Source: Pseudomonas moorei
GTDB lineage: Bacteria > Pseudomonadota > Gammaproteobacteria > Pseudomonadales > Pseudomonadaceae
DNA: 64,000 bases
Direction of reading: 5' to 3'
NCBI RefSeq assembly: GCF_008801475.1
Contig: NZ_VZPP01000002.1
Span: 186,001-250,000, forward strand
The notes beneath the pieces were generated by a model. The model saw nothing but the letters and a program-made list of their open reading frames with translations. It made no database searches and was not told the origin of the DNA. Position 1 is the stretch's first letter. The number at the start of each line of letters is the position of its first letter. The position numbers and the translations under genes are program-made. Of the stretch, positions 28,087 to 36,711 are shown one piece after another.

Positions 28087-28184
28087 GGATCGCTGGCAAG
28101 CCAGCCACCCCCAGTTGATCTCCAGTGAACATAAATTCCGTGTACACCGGAAATTTCTGTGGGAGCTGGCTTGCCAGCGATGGC
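28087..28184. repeat. REP pair, GCTGGC subtype
   Basis: ATCGCTGGCAAGCCAGC (about 28089-28105) and GCTGGCTTGCCAGCGATGG (about 28166-28184), inverted, between spuI and the TetR gene. Confidence 0.85.
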
Positions 28185-28245
28185 GGCCGACGAGACAACA
28201 CGCAACCCCGCTCGTACAATGCCCGCTGCCCCGCAGGAGACCTCA

Positions 28246-28878
28246 ATGACACGCGTAGCCACCCCCCGCAAACCCCGCGCACGCAGCCAGGCCCGGATCG
28301 ATTCGATACTCGATGCGGCCCGCACGCTGCTGGCCGCCGAGGGCGTGGCCAGTCTGTCGATCTACAGCGTGGCTGAGCGTGCGGAGATCCCGCCCTCCTC
28401 CGTCTACCACTTCTTCGCCAGCGTCCCGGCCCTGCTCGAAGCCCTGACCGCCGATGTCCACGCCGCGTTCCGCGCCTGCCTGCAAGCGCCCATCGACCAT
28501 CAGGCGCTGAGCAGCTGGCGGGATCTGTCGCGCCTGGTAGAACAGCGCATGCTCGAGATCTACAGTGAAGACGCCGCCGCCCGCCAACTCATTCTTGCCC
28601 AACACGGCCTGACCGAGGTCACCCAGGCCGATCGTCAGCACGACATCGAATTGGGCGACCTGATGCACAAACTGTTCGACCACCACTTCGAACTGCCGAA
28701 GCTGCCGGGCGATGTCGATGTATTTGCGCTGGCCATGGAGCTCGGCGATCGGGTCTATGCGCGTTCGGTCCAGCAGCATGGACAGATCACGCCGCGCATG
28801 GCTGAAGAAGGGATGCGGGTGTTTGATGCTTACCTTGGGCTGTATTTGCCGCCCTATCTGCCCAAGCGCGATCTTTAA
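28246..28878 (+). CDS. TetR/AcrR family regulator
   Basis: 210 residues from the ATG at 28246, eight bases after GCAGGAGA; the frame upstream runs into the REP pair. Basic N-terminus (RKPRARSQARI), then the TetR helix-turn-helix in AARTLLAAEGVASLSIYSVAERAEIPPSSVYHFFASVPALLEAL (about residues 24-66). The helical C-terminal half, with DVDVFALAMELGDRVYARSV, should bind an effector. It is not in an operon with its neighbours. AguR of P. aeruginosa (agmatine operon) is a TetR protein near the spu locus, so this may be its counterpart, but no agu genes are in the window. Target unknown. Confidence 0.85.
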   Translation: MTRVATPRKPRARSQARIDSILDAARTLLAAEGVASLSIYSVAERAEIPPSSVYHFFASVPALLEALTADVHAAFRACLQAPIDHQALSSWRDLSRLVEQRMLEIYSEDAAARQLILAQHGLTEVTQADRQHDIELGDLMHKLFDHHFELPKLPGDVDVFALAMELGDRVYARSVQQHGQITPRMAEEGMRVFDAYLGLYLPPYLPKRDL

Positions 28879-28879
28879 C

Positions 28880-28922
28880 GAACAAAAAACCCCGAAGGGC
28901 TCAAACCCTTCGGGGTTGTTGT
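28880..28922. terminator. bidirectional terminator between the TetR gene and ssuF
   Basis: AACCCCGAAGGG loop CTCAAA pairing CCCTTCGGGGTT, with A- and T-rich flanks. It serves convergent genes. Confidence 0.88.
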
Positions 28923-28935
28923 TTGCGCGCACGGC

Positions 28936-29151
28936 TTACAACTTGGCGATCGACACCTCGGTGGATTTCACGAATGCGATCACTTCGCTGCCGACGGCCA
29001 GCTCCAGCTCTTTCACCGAACGCGTGGTGATCACCGAAGTGACGATGCCGGAAGCGGTTTGCACGTCGATTTCCGACAGCACGTCGCCGAGAACGATTTC
29101 CTTGATGGAGCCTTTGAACTGGTTGCGAACGTTGATGGCTTTGATCGTCAT
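28936..29151 (-). CDS. ssuF: molybdopterin/TOBE-domain protein SsuF
   Basis: 71 residues, essentially one Mop/TOBE domain (NVRNQFKGSIKEIVLGDVLSEIDVQ ... VGSEVIAFVKSTEVSIAKL), the small oxyanion-binding fold. It is the last gene of ssuEADCBF, 33 bases after ssuB. In P. putida ssuF is needed for full growth on alkanesulfonates for reasons not understood. The size and position make the symbol secure; the biochemical role is open. Confidence 0.92.
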   Translation of the reverse strand: MTIKAINVRNQFKGSIKEIVLGDVLSEIDVQTASGIVTSVITTRSVKELELAVGSEVIAFVKSTEVSIAKL

Positions 29152-29184
29152 GATGTTGATTCCTGTCGTTGGATAAGACTTGAG

Positions 29185-29991
29185 TTATTGAGCCCAACGC
29201 AACTGCGTAGGCAAGGGTGAAACAGGTTCCGGCTCCGGCGGTTGGCCGGGCAGTGACAGCACACGGTTGAGCACTTCGGTTTCCAGCGCCGCCAGCCGAT
29301 GGGAGCCGCGAACCCGGGGGCGCGGCAGTTCCACCTGCAGGTCGAGGCCGACTTCGCCGTCTTCGATCAAGATCACCCGATCGGCAATCGCCACCGCTTC
29401 ACTGACGTCGTGGGTCACCAGCAACACGGTGAAACCGTGCTGCTGCCAAAGCCGTTCGATCAGTTGCTGCATTTCGATTCGGGTCAGCGCATCCAGCGCG
29501 CCCAACGGCTCGTCGAGCAACAGCAGGCGCGGTTGATGGATCAGCGCACGGGCCAAGGCGACGCGTTGCTTCTGCCCTCCGGACAGCGCCGCCGGCCACT
29601 CGTTGGCGCGATCCGCCAGGCCGACCGCTTCCAGGGCTTCCAGTGCTTGTGGTCGCCAATTACCCTTGAGCCCGAGGCCGACGTTGTCGATGATCCGTTT
29701 CCATGGCAGCAGACGCGCTTCCTGGAACATCAAGCGTGTGTCTTCCCGCGCATCACTGAGCGGCGCGGCGCCGGCCAGCAATTCACCGCCGGAAGGCTGA
29801 TCAAGGCCCGCGAGCAAGCGCAGCAAGGTGCTCTTGCCGCAGCCGCTACGACCGACCACAGCCACAAACTGGCCTGCCGGAATGTGCAGGTCGATGTCAC
29901 GCAACACCTGTCGCGAGCCGAAGGTTTTTTGCAGATTGCGCACCGCCAGCGGGATGCCGCGCAGCAGGCGTGGAGGTTGCTGTGCGGTCAT
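29185..29991 (-). CDS. ssuB: aliphatic sulfonate ABC transporter ATP-binding protein SsuB
   Basis: 268 residues from the ATG at 29991, which overlaps the ssuC TGA by four bases; an upstream in-frame methionine would extend into ssuC. ABC ATPase with Walker [10 protein letters not shown] (about 51-59), Q-loop [14 protein letters not shown], signature [16 protein letters not shown], Walker [13 protein letters not shown] and the H-loop VTHDVSEAV. It powers import of alkanesulfonates with SsuC and SsuA. Confidence 0.96.
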   Translation of the reverse strand: MTAQQPPRLLRGIPLAVRNLQKTFGSRQVLRDIDLHIPAGQFVAVVGRSGCGKSTLLRLLAGLDQPSGGELLAGAAPLSDAREDTRLMFQEARLLPWKRIIDNVGLGLKGNWRPQALEALEAVGLADRANEWPAALSGGQKQRVALARALIHQPRLLLLDEPLGALDALTRIEMQQLIERLWQQHGFTVLLVTHDVSEAVAIADRVILIEDGEVGLDLQVELPRPRVRGSHRLAALETEVLNRVLSLPGQPPEPEPVSPLPTQLRWAQ

Positions 29992-30770
29992 GCGGCACCT
30001 CCCTTGGCGACTTGATAGGCCGGATGCCAGCGCAGCCACACACGCTCAAGTCCACGGGCGGCGAGGTCGGCCAGTTTGCCGAGCACGGCGTACAGCAGAA
30101 TCGCCAGCACCACCACGTCGGTCTGCAGAAACTCCCGGGCGTTCATCGCCAGATAGCCAATGCCCGAACTGGCGGAAATGGTCTCGGCGACGATCAGCGT
30201 CAACCACATGAAGCCCAAGGCGAAGCGCACGCCGACCAGGATCGACGGCAGCGCCCCCGGCAGAATCACCTGACGGAACAGGCTGAAACCGGACAAACCA
30301 TAACTGCGCGACATCTCCACCAACGCCGGATCGACGTTGCGGATGCCGTGGTAAGTGTTGAGGTAGATCGGGAACAAGGTGCCCAGCGCCACCAGGAAAA
30401 TCTTCGCCGACTCGTCGATGCCGAACCACAGAATCACCAACGGGATCAGCGCCAGGTGCGGCACGTTGCGGATCATCTGCACCGAGCTGTCGAGCAGGCG
30501 TTCACCCCATTTCGACAGTCCGGTGATGAAACCCAGGGTCAGGCCGATGCTGCCGCCGATGGTGAAACCCAGTGCGGCACGCCAGCCGCTGATCGCCAGG
30601 TGTGTCCAGATTTCGCCACTGCGCACCAGGCTCACCCCGGCTTCGATCACGGCGATCGGTGCCGGCAGAATCCGAGTCGACAACCAGCCCGCCGATACCG
30701 ACAACTGCCACACCGCCAGCAGCAACACCGGCAACGCCCAGGGCGCGAGACTGTGGATAATTTTCTTCAT
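29988..30770 (-). CDS. ssuC: aliphatic sulfonate ABC transporter permease SsuC
   Basis: 260 residues from the ATG at 30770 ([18 protein letters not shown]); a much longer open frame upstream overlaps ssuD and is rejected. Inner-membrane permease of the SsuC/TauC type with about six segments and the EAA-like loop [29 protein letters not shown] (near 150-178). Eight bases separate it from ssuD and it overlaps ssuB, so it is a core member of the operon. Confidence 0.95.
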   Translation of the reverse strand: MKKIIHSLAPWALPVLLLAVWQLSVSAGWLSTRILPAPIAVIEAGVSLVRSGEIWTHLAISGWRAALGFTIGGSIGLTLGFITGLSKWGERLLDSSVQMIRNVPHLALIPLVILWFGIDESAKIFLVALGTLFPIYLNTYHGIRNVDPALVEMSRSYGLSGFSLFRQVILPGALPSILVGVRFALGFMWLTLIVAETISASSGIGYLAMNAREFLQTDVVVLAILLYAVLGKLADLAARGLERVWLRWHPAYQVAKGGAA

Positions 30771-30778
30771 GGCGCGCC

Positions 30779-31927
30779 TCAGCTCTGGGACGCGGCTTTG
30801 GGAAGAATGTCGTTGGCCACCATCTCGCCGAACGGGCTGACGTAACCGGCGCTTTTCGGCAGCTCTGGACGCTCGATATCGAGGTGCGGGAACAGCAACT
30901 CGGCTACGCGATACGACTCTTCCAGGTGTGGATAACCGGAGAAGATGAAGGTGTCGATGCCCAGGTCCGCGTACTCCTTCACGCGAGCGGCCACGGTCGG
31001 ACCATCGCCCACCAGCGCCGTACCGGCACCGCCGCGAACCAGGCCAACACCGGCCCACAGGTTGGGGCTGACTTCCAGGTTGTCGCGACTGCCACCGTGC
31101 AACGCGGCCATGCGCTGCTGGCCGACCGAATCGAAGCGCGCCAGGGAAGCCTGGGCGCGAGCGATGGTGTCGTCGTCCAGATGCGAAATCAGGCGGTCCG
31201 CCGCTTGCCAGGCCTCGGCGTTGGTTTCGCGCACGATCACATGCAGGCGAATGCCAAAGCGCACGGTACGGCCGAGTTTCGCGGCTTTGGCGCGTACCTG
31301 CTCAATCTTCTCGGCAACGGCGGCGGGTGGTTCGCCCCAGGTCAGCACCATTTCAACCTGCTCTGCCGCCAGGTCCTGCGCCGCTTCCGAGGAGCCGCCG
31401 AAGTACAGCGGCGGACGCGGTTGCTGAATCGGCGGATAGAGCAATTTGGCTCCCTTCACGCTGATGTGCTGACCATCGTAATCAACAGTTTCGCCTTCCA
31501 GCACGCGGCGCCAGATGCGGGTGAATTCCACCGAAGCCTGATAGCGCTCTTCATGACTGAGGAACAGACCATCGCCGGCCAACTCCTCCGGATCACCGCC
31601 CGTCACCAGGTTAAACAGCGCACGTCCGCCGGACAGGCGATCCAGCGTCGCGGCCTGACGCGCGGCCACCGTCGGGGAAATAATCCCGGGGCGCAGGGCG
31701 ACAAGGAATTTCAAACGCTGGGTCACCGGGATCAGCGACGCCGCCACCAGCCACGAGTCTTCGCAGGAGCGACCGGTGGGAATCAGCACCCCGCCGAAGC
31801 CCAGGCGATCCGCCGCTTGCGCGACTTGCTGCAGGTAACCGTGGTCGACGGCGCGAGCGCCTTCGGCGGTGCCAAGGTAATGGCCGTCGCCGTGGGTTGG
31901 CAGGAACCAGAAGATATTGAGGCTCAT
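30779..31927 (-). CDS. ssuD: FMNH2-dependent alkanesulfonate monooxygenase SsuD
   Basis: 382 residues from the ATG at 31927, with AAGGAG eight bases upstream; [19 protein letters not shown] is the standard SsuD start. Bacterial-luciferase-like TIM barrel: [60 protein letters not shown] and the flexible-loop arginine region near [12 protein letters not shown]. It converts alkanesulfonate and FMNH2 to aldehyde and sulfite in the cytoplasm, using FMNH2 from SsuE, so sulfite becomes available during sulfate starvation. Confidence 0.97.
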   Translation of the reverse strand: MSLNIFWFLPTHGDGHYLGTAEGARAVDHGYLQQVAQAADRLGFGGVLIPTGRSCEDSWLVAASLIPVTQRLKFLVALRPGIISPTVAARQAATLDRLSGGRALFNLVTGGDPEELAGDGLFLSHEERYQASVEFTRIWRRVLEGETVDYDGQHISVKGAKLLYPPIQQPRPPLYFGGSSEAAQDLAAEQVEMVLTWGEPPAAVAEKIEQVRAKAAKLGRTVRFGIRLHVIVRETNAEAWQAADRLISHLDDDTIARAQASLARFDSVGQQRMAALHGGSRDNLEVSPNLWAGVGLVRGGAGTALVGDGPTVAARVKEYADLGIDTFIFSGYPHLEESYRVAELLFPHLDIERPELPKSAGYVSPFGEMVANDILPKAASQS

Positions 31928-31952
31928 GGAGTGGTCTCCTTGGGGGATCGAA

Positions 31953-32918
31953 TTACTGTGCTTTGGCAACGGCTGCCGGTGGCGTCCAGATCACGTCTTT
32001 GATGCTCAACGGCTTGGGAATCAGCTTGAGCTGGTAGAAGCTGTCGGCGATTTTCTGTTGCGCGGCGACCACGTCGGGGGTCAGGAACAATGCGCCGTAG
32101 CCCTGGCGTTTCACCGAGGTCAGGGTGATGTCCGCCGGCAGGCCGAGCAGTGGCGACACTTGTTGGGTCACCTCTTGTGGATTGGCTTTGGACCACTCGC
32201 CGACGGCGCGCACTTCTTCCACCAGGGTCTTGATCACCTCAGGATTTTTCTGTGCGTAAGGCTTGGTCGCCAGGTAGAACTGATGGTTGTCGACGATGCC
32301 TTGGCCATCGCGCAGGGTGCGCGCCTGCAGTTGTTGTTCGGCGGCTGCCTGGTACGGGTCCCAGATGACCCAGGCATCGACGCTGCCACGTTCGAACGCA
32401 GCGCGGGCATCGGCCGGCGGCAGGAACACGGTCTGGATGTCGGTGTACTTGAGGCCGGCGTCTTCCAGCGCGCGAACCAGCAGGTAGTGCACGTTGGAGC
32501 CTTTGTTCAGGACGACTTTCTTGCCCTTGAGATCCGCCACCGATTTGATCGCCGAGTCCTTCGGTACCAGGATCGCTTCACTGTGAGGGGCTGGGGGTTC
32601 GTAGGCGACGTAAAGCAAATCAGCGCCCGCCGCCTGAGCGAACACGGGCGGGGTTTCGCCGGTGACGCCGAAGTCAATGGAACCGACGTTCAGGCCTTCG
32701 AGCAGTTGCGGGCCGCCGGGGAATTCAGTCCATTGCACGTCCACGCCTTGGGCGGCGAGGCGTTTTTCCAGAGAGCCTTTGGCTTTGAGCAGCACCAGGG
32801 TGCCGTATTTCTGATAGCCGATTCGCAATGTTTCAGCTTGAGCTTGAGTAATGGCGCCGAAGGCTACAGCCGCTGCAAACAGAGCGACCAGACCACGACG
32901 CAAAATAACAGGGCGCAT
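31953..32918 (-). CDS. ssuA: aliphatic sulfonate-binding protein SsuA
   Basis: 321 residues. Signal peptide [22 protein letters not shown], then the TauA/SsuA fold [26 protein letters not shown] with [36 protein letters not shown], which is diagnostic for SsuA-type proteins. Periplasmic. It is 25 bases upstream of ssuD and 90 bases downstream of ssuE. Confidence 0.95.
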   Translation of the reverse strand: MRPVILRRGLVALFAAAVAFGAITQAQAETLRIGYQKYGTLVLLKAKGSLEKRLAAQGVDVQWTEFPGGPQLLEGLNVGSIDFGVTGETPPVFAQAAGADLLYVAYEPPAPHSEAILVPKDSAIKSVADLKGKKVVLNKGSNVHYLLVRALEDAGLKYTDIQTVFLPPADARAAFERGSVDAWVIWDPYQAAAEQQLQARTLRDGQGIVDNHQFYLATKPYAQKNPEVIKTLVEEVRAVGEWSKANPQEVTQQVSPLLGLPADITLTSVKRQGYGALFLTPDVVAAQQKIADSFYQLKLIPKPLSIKDVIWTPPAAVAKAQ

Positions 32919-33008
32919 GGCGCTCTCCTTTTTTGCAGTTGGGTTTTGGCTGCACCTGCTTGCCCGTTAGCGGGCGAGTAAGGCCAGTACATCAATGTCG
33001 GGTGGGGC

Positions 33009-33602
33009 TTAAATGCTCCAGCGAGCACTCAACAAACGTTCATTCAACAGGTTCGGATCGAGCGGCTTGGGCCGTCGGGCCATGGCGCTGAAAAACAGCT
33101 CCAGCGATTCGATCAGTCTTTGCTCCAGCTCCGGCGCCAATTGCGCCAGCGCGCTGCCTTCGCCGTAGGCGATCTGGCTGTCCACCGCGAAAATGCCGTG
33201 GAGCATTTCCTGGGCCTTCAAGGCCGACAACACCGGCTTGAGTGCGTAATCCACCGCCAGCATGTGGGCGATGCTGCCCCCGGTTGCCATTGGCAGAACC
33301 ACCTTGTGACTCAACGCGCGCTCGGGCAGCAAATCCAGTACGGTTTTCAACGCTCCGGAGAACGACGCCTTGTACACCGGTGTGGCGATCAGCAGACCGT
33401 CGGCGTTTTCAATCTGTTGCAACAGGTCGATCACCTTCGGGCTGTCGAAGCGTGCATGCAGCAAGTCTTCGGCCGGGAAGTCCCGTACCTGATAACTCAC
33501 CACTTCCACGCCTTGCTCTTGTAACCAACGCTGGGAGCGGCCCAGCAGCACCCCGGAACGGGAGCGTTGGCTGGGACTGCCACCGAGTGAGACGACCAGC
33601 AT
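33009..33602 (-). CDS. ssuE: NAD(P)H-dependent FMN reductase SsuE
   Basis: 197 residues, flavodoxin-like fold. It begins [21 protein letters not shown], the flavin phosphate-binding loop, and continues with [33 protein letters not shown], the family signature. It supplies FMNH2 to SsuD. It is the first gene of ssuEADCBF. The promoter region contains an AT-rich box shared with lsfA (see 33682-33700). Confidence 0.95.
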   Translation of the reverse strand: MLVVSLGGSPSQRSRSGVLLGRSQRWLQEQGVEVVSYQVRDFPAEDLLHARFDSPKVIDLLQQIENADGLLIATPVYKASFSGALKTVLDLLPERALSHKVVLPMATGGSIAHMLAVDYALKPVLSALKAQEMLHGIFAVDSQIAYGEGSALAQLAPELEQRLIESLELFFSAMARRPKPLDPNLLNERLLSARWSI

Positions 33603-33681
33603 TCAGACGATTCCTTGAACGGTGGGGGCGATTCGCGGTTTGCGATCTCGCTTCGATGGAGTGACCTTAACAGGTGATTTA

Positions 33682-33700
33682 TATATCCATAAATCATATT
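33682..33700 (-). promoter_or_regulatory. candidate sulfur-regulon box upstream of ssuE
   Basis: TATATCCATAAATCATATT matches 17 of 19 bases with the element before lsfA, and lies 80-98 bases upstream of the ssuE ATG, almost the same distance as at lsfA (83-101). CysB is the natural candidate binder; this is inference. Confidence 0.6.
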
Positions 33701-33752
33701 TATTCATTTGGTTATGCAATTAAGAGATATATAAATCCATTTCTTCCAGGCG

Positions 33753-33776
33753 AAAAAAAAGGCCGTCGAAACGGCC
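33753..33776 (-). terminator. intrinsic terminator of lsfA
   Basis: On the minus strand GGCCGT, loop TTCG, ACGGCC, followed by a run of eight T, downstream of lsfA. Confidence 0.88.
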
Positions 33777-33822
33777 TGAAATCCCCTGCTTTGTACTCTG
33801 GATTCTGTTGCACCTGTTCGGT

Positions 33823-33896
33823 CGCCATCGCGAGCAAGCTCGCTCCCACGGGGTTACGCGATCAATTGTGGGAGCGAGCTTGCTCGCGATGGCGAC
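33823..33896. repeat. REP pair (close, near-perfect)
   Basis: ATCGCGAGCAAGCTCGCTCC and its inverse within about 74 bases, forming a nearly perfect long cruciform. It is the tightest pair in the window. Confidence 0.9.
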
Positions 33897-33923
33897 ATCA
33901 GCCACACCATCAATGTTGGTGAC

Positions 33924-34562
33924 TCACCGATTGGGCTGCGGTGTCAGGCGCAAGTAAGGTTTGACGGCGCGGTAGCCCTTGGGAAAGCGTTGCTTGATTT
34001 CGTCTTCATCCTTGAGCGACGGCACAATCACCACCTCATCACCGTCCTGCCAGTTGGCCGGGGTGGCCACCTTGTAGTTGTCGGTGAGTTGCAGCGAGTC
34101 GATCACCCGCAGGATTTCATGGAAGTTGCGGCCGGTGCTCGCCGGGTAGGTGATGGTCAACCGGACCTTTTTATTCGGGTCGATCACGAACAGCGAGCGC
34201 ACCGTGAGGGTGTCGTTGGCGTTGGGGTGGATCAGGTCGTACAGGTCCGAGACCTTGCGGTCGGCATCGTCGAGGATCGGAAAGGTGACCACCGTGTTCT
34301 GGGTTTCGTTGATGTCTTCGATCCACTTGTGATGCGAATCCACCGGGTCGACGGACAGCGCAATGGTCTTGACCCCACGCTTGTCGAACTCATCCTTGAG
34401 CCTGGCCGTGAATCCCAGTTCGGTGGTGCACACCGGCGTGAAGTCCGCCGGATGGGAAAACAGCACACCCCAGCTGTCGCCCAGCCACTGGTGGAACCGG
34501 ATGGTGCCGGCACTTGAATCCTGTTCGAAATCGGGGGCGATATCGCCGAGTCTGAGGCTCAT
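33924..34562 (-). CDS. lsfA: 1-Cys peroxiredoxin LsfA
   Basis: 212 residues, Prx6 type. The peroxidatic cysteine is C45 in DFTPVCTTELG, with the supporting FSHPAD and late arginine region. There is no second resolving cysteine in the usual 2-Cys place, and the C-terminal extension (PANWQDGDEVVIVPSLKDEDEI) is typical of the 1-Cys class. It reduces H2O2 and organic peroxides. LsfA is induced by sulfate starvation in P. putida and stands beside ssu there as well, plausibly protecting against peroxide from flavin-dependent desulfonation. Confidence 0.93.
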   Translation of the reverse strand: MSLRLGDIAPDFEQDSSAGTIRFHQWLGDSWGVLFSHPADFTPVCTTELGFTARLKDEFDKRGVKTIALSVDPVDSHHKWIEDINETQNTVVTFPILDDADRKVSDLYDLIHPNANDTLTVRSLFVIDPNKKVRLTITYPASTGRNFHEILRVIDSLQLTDNYKVATPANWQDGDEVVIVPSLKDEDEIKQRFPKGYRAVKPYLRLTPQPNR

Positions 34563-34644
34563 GGTGCTGCTCCTTGTGAGTGCTTGATGAGCTCAACTGT
34601 GCCTGCGTTTTTTATCTATTAAAAAGAATAAATATCGATTTATT

Positions 34645-34663
34645 TATATCCATAAGTAATATT
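34645..34663 (-). promoter_or_regulatory. candidate sulfur-regulon box upstream of lsfA
   Basis: TATATCCATAAGTAATATT, partner of the box before ssuE. A second element, AAAAAGAATA (34621-34630; TATTCTTTTT in gene sense), lies 59-68 bases before the ATG and resembles sequences before both porin genes. Confidence 0.6.
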
Positions 34664-34753
34664 AAAGATCTGTTCACTGGACGTGCCTGCCCATCCCGCC
34701 GAACATCGCCACCGAGGTTCGAGAAGGCCTTGAGTTGCTGCAAAAAAGGGGAG

Positions 34754-34791
34754 TTTCAAGGCGGGTTTGCGGGGGTGAGCCCGCCTTGAAA
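34754..34791. other. 12-base inverted repeat between lsfA and porin 1
   Basis: TTTCAAGGCGGG pairs with CCCGCCTTGAAA around a 14-base loop, five bases from the next hairpin. Together they could form a double terminator. Confidence 0.65.
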
Positions 34792-34795
34792 ACGC

Positions 34796-34837
34796 AAAAG
34801 CCCCGCCCGGCGAGATGCCGGGCGGGGCTTTTTTTTG
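34796..34837. terminator. strong bidirectional terminator downstream of porin 1
   Basis: GCCCCGCCCGGC pairs with GCCGGGCGGGGC around a short loop, T-run of eight on the plus side and TTTT on the minus side. Confidence 0.9.
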
Positions 34838-34898
34838 GTTGGTCACGGCTTACTCCCGAAGGCGTGCGTCATTCAGCACGTTTGTGGCTGAGACGACA

Positions 34899-34924
34899 CC
34901 TTCGCGAGCAGGCTCGCTCCCACT
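34899..34924. repeat. single REP element
   Basis: One TTCGCGAGCAGGCTCGCTCC palindrome just after the porin 1 stop codon. Confidence 0.75.
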
Positions 34925-34929
34925 CGCTG

Positions 34930-36297
34930 TTACAACAGCGGGATCGAGTAGCTGACGATCAGGCGGTTTTCGTCCTGCGAGCGGGTGCTCGGCAGATCGG
35001 TGCGCCAGGTGGCGTTTTTCCACGCCACGCCCAGGTTCTTCAGTGCGCCCGACTGGACCACATAACCAACGCTCAGGTCACGCTCCCACTCCGTAGCGCC
35101 GTTAGCCGCTTCGCCACCGCGTGCGTTAACGGTGTCGATGTTATCGCCATGCAGGTAAACCACACCCGCCGTCAGGCCAGGCACGCCGACGGTGGCGAAG
35201 TCATACGAGTAACGGGCTTGCCAGGTGCGCTCGCCGGCACGGCTGAACTTCTGGATTTGCGAGTCGGTGATGGTGTAGTTCGACGAACCGTCGCCCTGGT
35301 TCAGCCAAGGGAAGTCACTGCTGCCGTTGCTGACCTGGTAACCGCCACCGAAGGTGTGACCGGCAACGCTGTACAGGAACAGGCCGCTGTAGAGGTTGTT
35401 GTCGACCTTGCCTTTACCGTTAGCCACGCCGCTGTAGTTGCCAGAGCTGTAGTAAAGCGGATCGCTGCCGTTGGCACCGTCGTCCGAGCTATGGAAATAA
35501 CGGAAGTCAGACTTCAACACGCCCGGGCCGATGGCCCAGTTGTGCACCAGACCCAGGAAGTGTTGTTTGTAGAAGTCTTCCAGGTTGCCGTAGTAGTACG
35601 AAGCGGTCAGGTCTTTGGTGATTTTGTAGTCAGCGCCGCCGTAGTAGAACTTGTTGACGAATTCACCAGCGTCATAGTTCGAGCTGCCGTTGGCACCCGC
35701 GATGGACAAGCCTTCATTGTTGCTGGAGTTACGGCCTTTGGCGTGCTCGATTTGCCCAGCGGTCAGGGTCAGGTCCTTGATCTCGTTCGAGGTGATCGCG
35801 CCGCCCTGGAAGGTTTGTGGCAACAGACGACCATCGTTGTATTTGATGACCGGGTTGTTGGGTTGCAGGGTGCCGATTTTCAGCTCGGTCTGGGAGATCC
35901 TGGCCTTGCCGGTCACGCCCAGGCTGGCGAAATCATTCACAGCTTCGTTGCCATCGCTAGGGAAAACGGTACCGCCCGAAGCCGTGCCGGTGTAGTTACC
36001 GTGCTCTGCACGGCTGGAGTCCAGACGCACGCCGTACAGGCCGATTGCATCAACACCGAACTGGACAGTGCCCTGGGTGTAACCGGAGATGAAGCGCAGA
36101 TCGAAGCCCTGGCCCCATTCGGCGTTCTTGTTACGGGTGTTGGACGTCGCCGATGGCTGGCCATCGCGGTTGTCGGTGTTGATGTAGAAGTTACGCAGAC
36201 CCAGGGTGGCCTTGCTGTCTTCGATGAAACCGGCGGCGCTTGCCTGCTGCGCCAAAACCCCTACGGCCACAGCCAGGGCCAAGGTGGACTTGTTCAT
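34930..36297 (-). CDS. OprD-family outer-membrane porin (copy 1)
   Basis: 455 residues from the ATG at 36297; the 50 open codons upstream overlap promoter-like DNA. Signal peptide MNKSTLALAVAVGVLAQQASA is followed by GFIEDSKATLGLRNFYINTD, the standard OprD start, and the C-terminal aromatic-ended strands (LIVSYSIPLL). It forms an 18-strand outer-membrane channel for small solutes. It is paralogous to the next upstream gene, with an almost identical signal peptide. Its location among ssu/lsfA and a tauA-like gene suggests sulfonate or sulfate-ester uptake; specificity cannot be read. Confidence 0.9.
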   Translation of the reverse strand: MNKSTLALAVAVGVLAQQASAAGFIEDSKATLGLRNFYINTDNRDGQPSATSNTRNKNAEWGQGFDLRFISGYTQGTVQFGVDAIGLYGVRLDSSRAEHGNYTGTASGGTVFPSDGNEAVNDFASLGVTGKARISQTELKIGTLQPNNPVIKYNDGRLLPQTFQGGAITSNEIKDLTLTAGQIEHAKGRNSSNNEGLSIAGANGSSNYDAGEFVNKFYYGGADYKITKDLTASYYYGNLEDFYKQHFLGLVHNWAIGPGVLKSDFRYFHSSDDGANGSDPLYYSSGNYSGVANGKGKVDNNLYSGLFLYSVAGHTFGGGYQVSNGSSDFPWLNQGDGSSNYTITDSQIQKFSRAGERTWQARYSYDFATVGVPGLTAGVVYLHGDNIDTVNARGGEAANGATEWERDLSVGYVVQSGALKNLGVAWKNATWRTDLPSTRSQDENRLIVSYSIPLL

Positions 36298-36432
36298 TGT
36301 TTCGCTCCTATTGATTCTAATTTTTCTGTTGCTGGTCCTGGGTCGTACGCCCTGGATCCGCAGACGCGCCAATCGCGTCAACCGCTCTAAATCGGGGTTT
36401 TCATTGCTACAGGATACCTCGACATAAACCTT

Positions 36433-36455
36433 AAAAGAATTACCCAATTACTTTT
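36433..36455 (-). promoter_or_regulatory. conserved box upstream of porin 1 (imperfect palindrome)
   Basis: AAAAGAATT (36433-36441) and AATTACTTTT (36446-36455) form an imperfect inverted repeat 136-158 bases before the ATG. In gene sense AATTGGGTAATTCTTTTAAG matches the porin 2 box closely and continues into a shared AGGTTTRTG. Confidence 0.6.
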
Positions 36456-36663
36456 AATGCCATTTGGCTATATACATCCGCAGCACGAAACCGAGGTATC
36501 GGCTGACAGGCCAATTCCTTGATGGTTGGTTTGTCGAGGGGTGAAATCGCCAAATCCGAGACGCATGGCGAGTCGGATGCGCCTACTTTATGCGCTTGGA
36601 GAAAAAGCTAAAAAGAATAAAAAATCATCATGTGCATTGTTTATGGAATATAAAACGCAGCGC

Positions 36664-36702
36664 AAAAAAAAAACCTCGCCGATGGGCGAGGTTTTCTTTG
36701 GG
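36664..36702. terminator. terminator of porin 2
   Basis: AACCTCGCC loop GATG GGCGAGGTT with an A-run of ten on the plus strand, which reads as a T-run of ten for the minus-strand transcript. Confidence 0.92.
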
Positions 36703-36711
36703 TGGCGCGTA

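Larger units (their letters stand above)
33603..33923. other. intergenic region ssuE to lsfA
   Basis: 321 bases between two genes on the same strand. In transcription order (minus) it holds a REP pair after lsfA (33823-33896), a terminator (33753-33776), and the AT-rich ssuE promoter region with the shared box. lsfA and ssu are therefore probably separate transcripts. Confidence 0.8.
34563..34929. other. intergenic region lsfA to OprD-family porin 1
   Basis: 367 bases. It holds the AT-rich lsfA promoter with the shared box and a TATTCTTTTT element, two hairpins (34754-34791 and 34796-34837), and one REP (34899-34924). Confidence 0.75.
36298..36711. other. intergenic region between the two porin genes
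   Basis: 414 bases. On the minus strand: terminator of porin 2 (36664-36702), a TATTCTTTTTAG element (36608-36619), an AATTCCTTGATGGT element (36513-36526), and the porin 1 upstream box with an imperfect inverted repeat (36433-36455). Confidence 0.75.

Noticed and set aside
31917..32981. 354-codon plus-strand open frame over ssuA
   Set aside because: Shadow of ssuA; no domain, no ribosome site, and the reverse frame has a signal peptide and SsuA motifs.
33823..33896. Treating REP pairs as intrinsic terminators
   Set aside because: They lack the U-tract; several lie in promoter regions or within operons, so they are annotated as repeats.
34735..36390. 551-codon plus-strand open frame over porin 1
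   Set aside because: Shadow frame of an outer-membrane porin gene; the product is low-complexity and spans the terminator.
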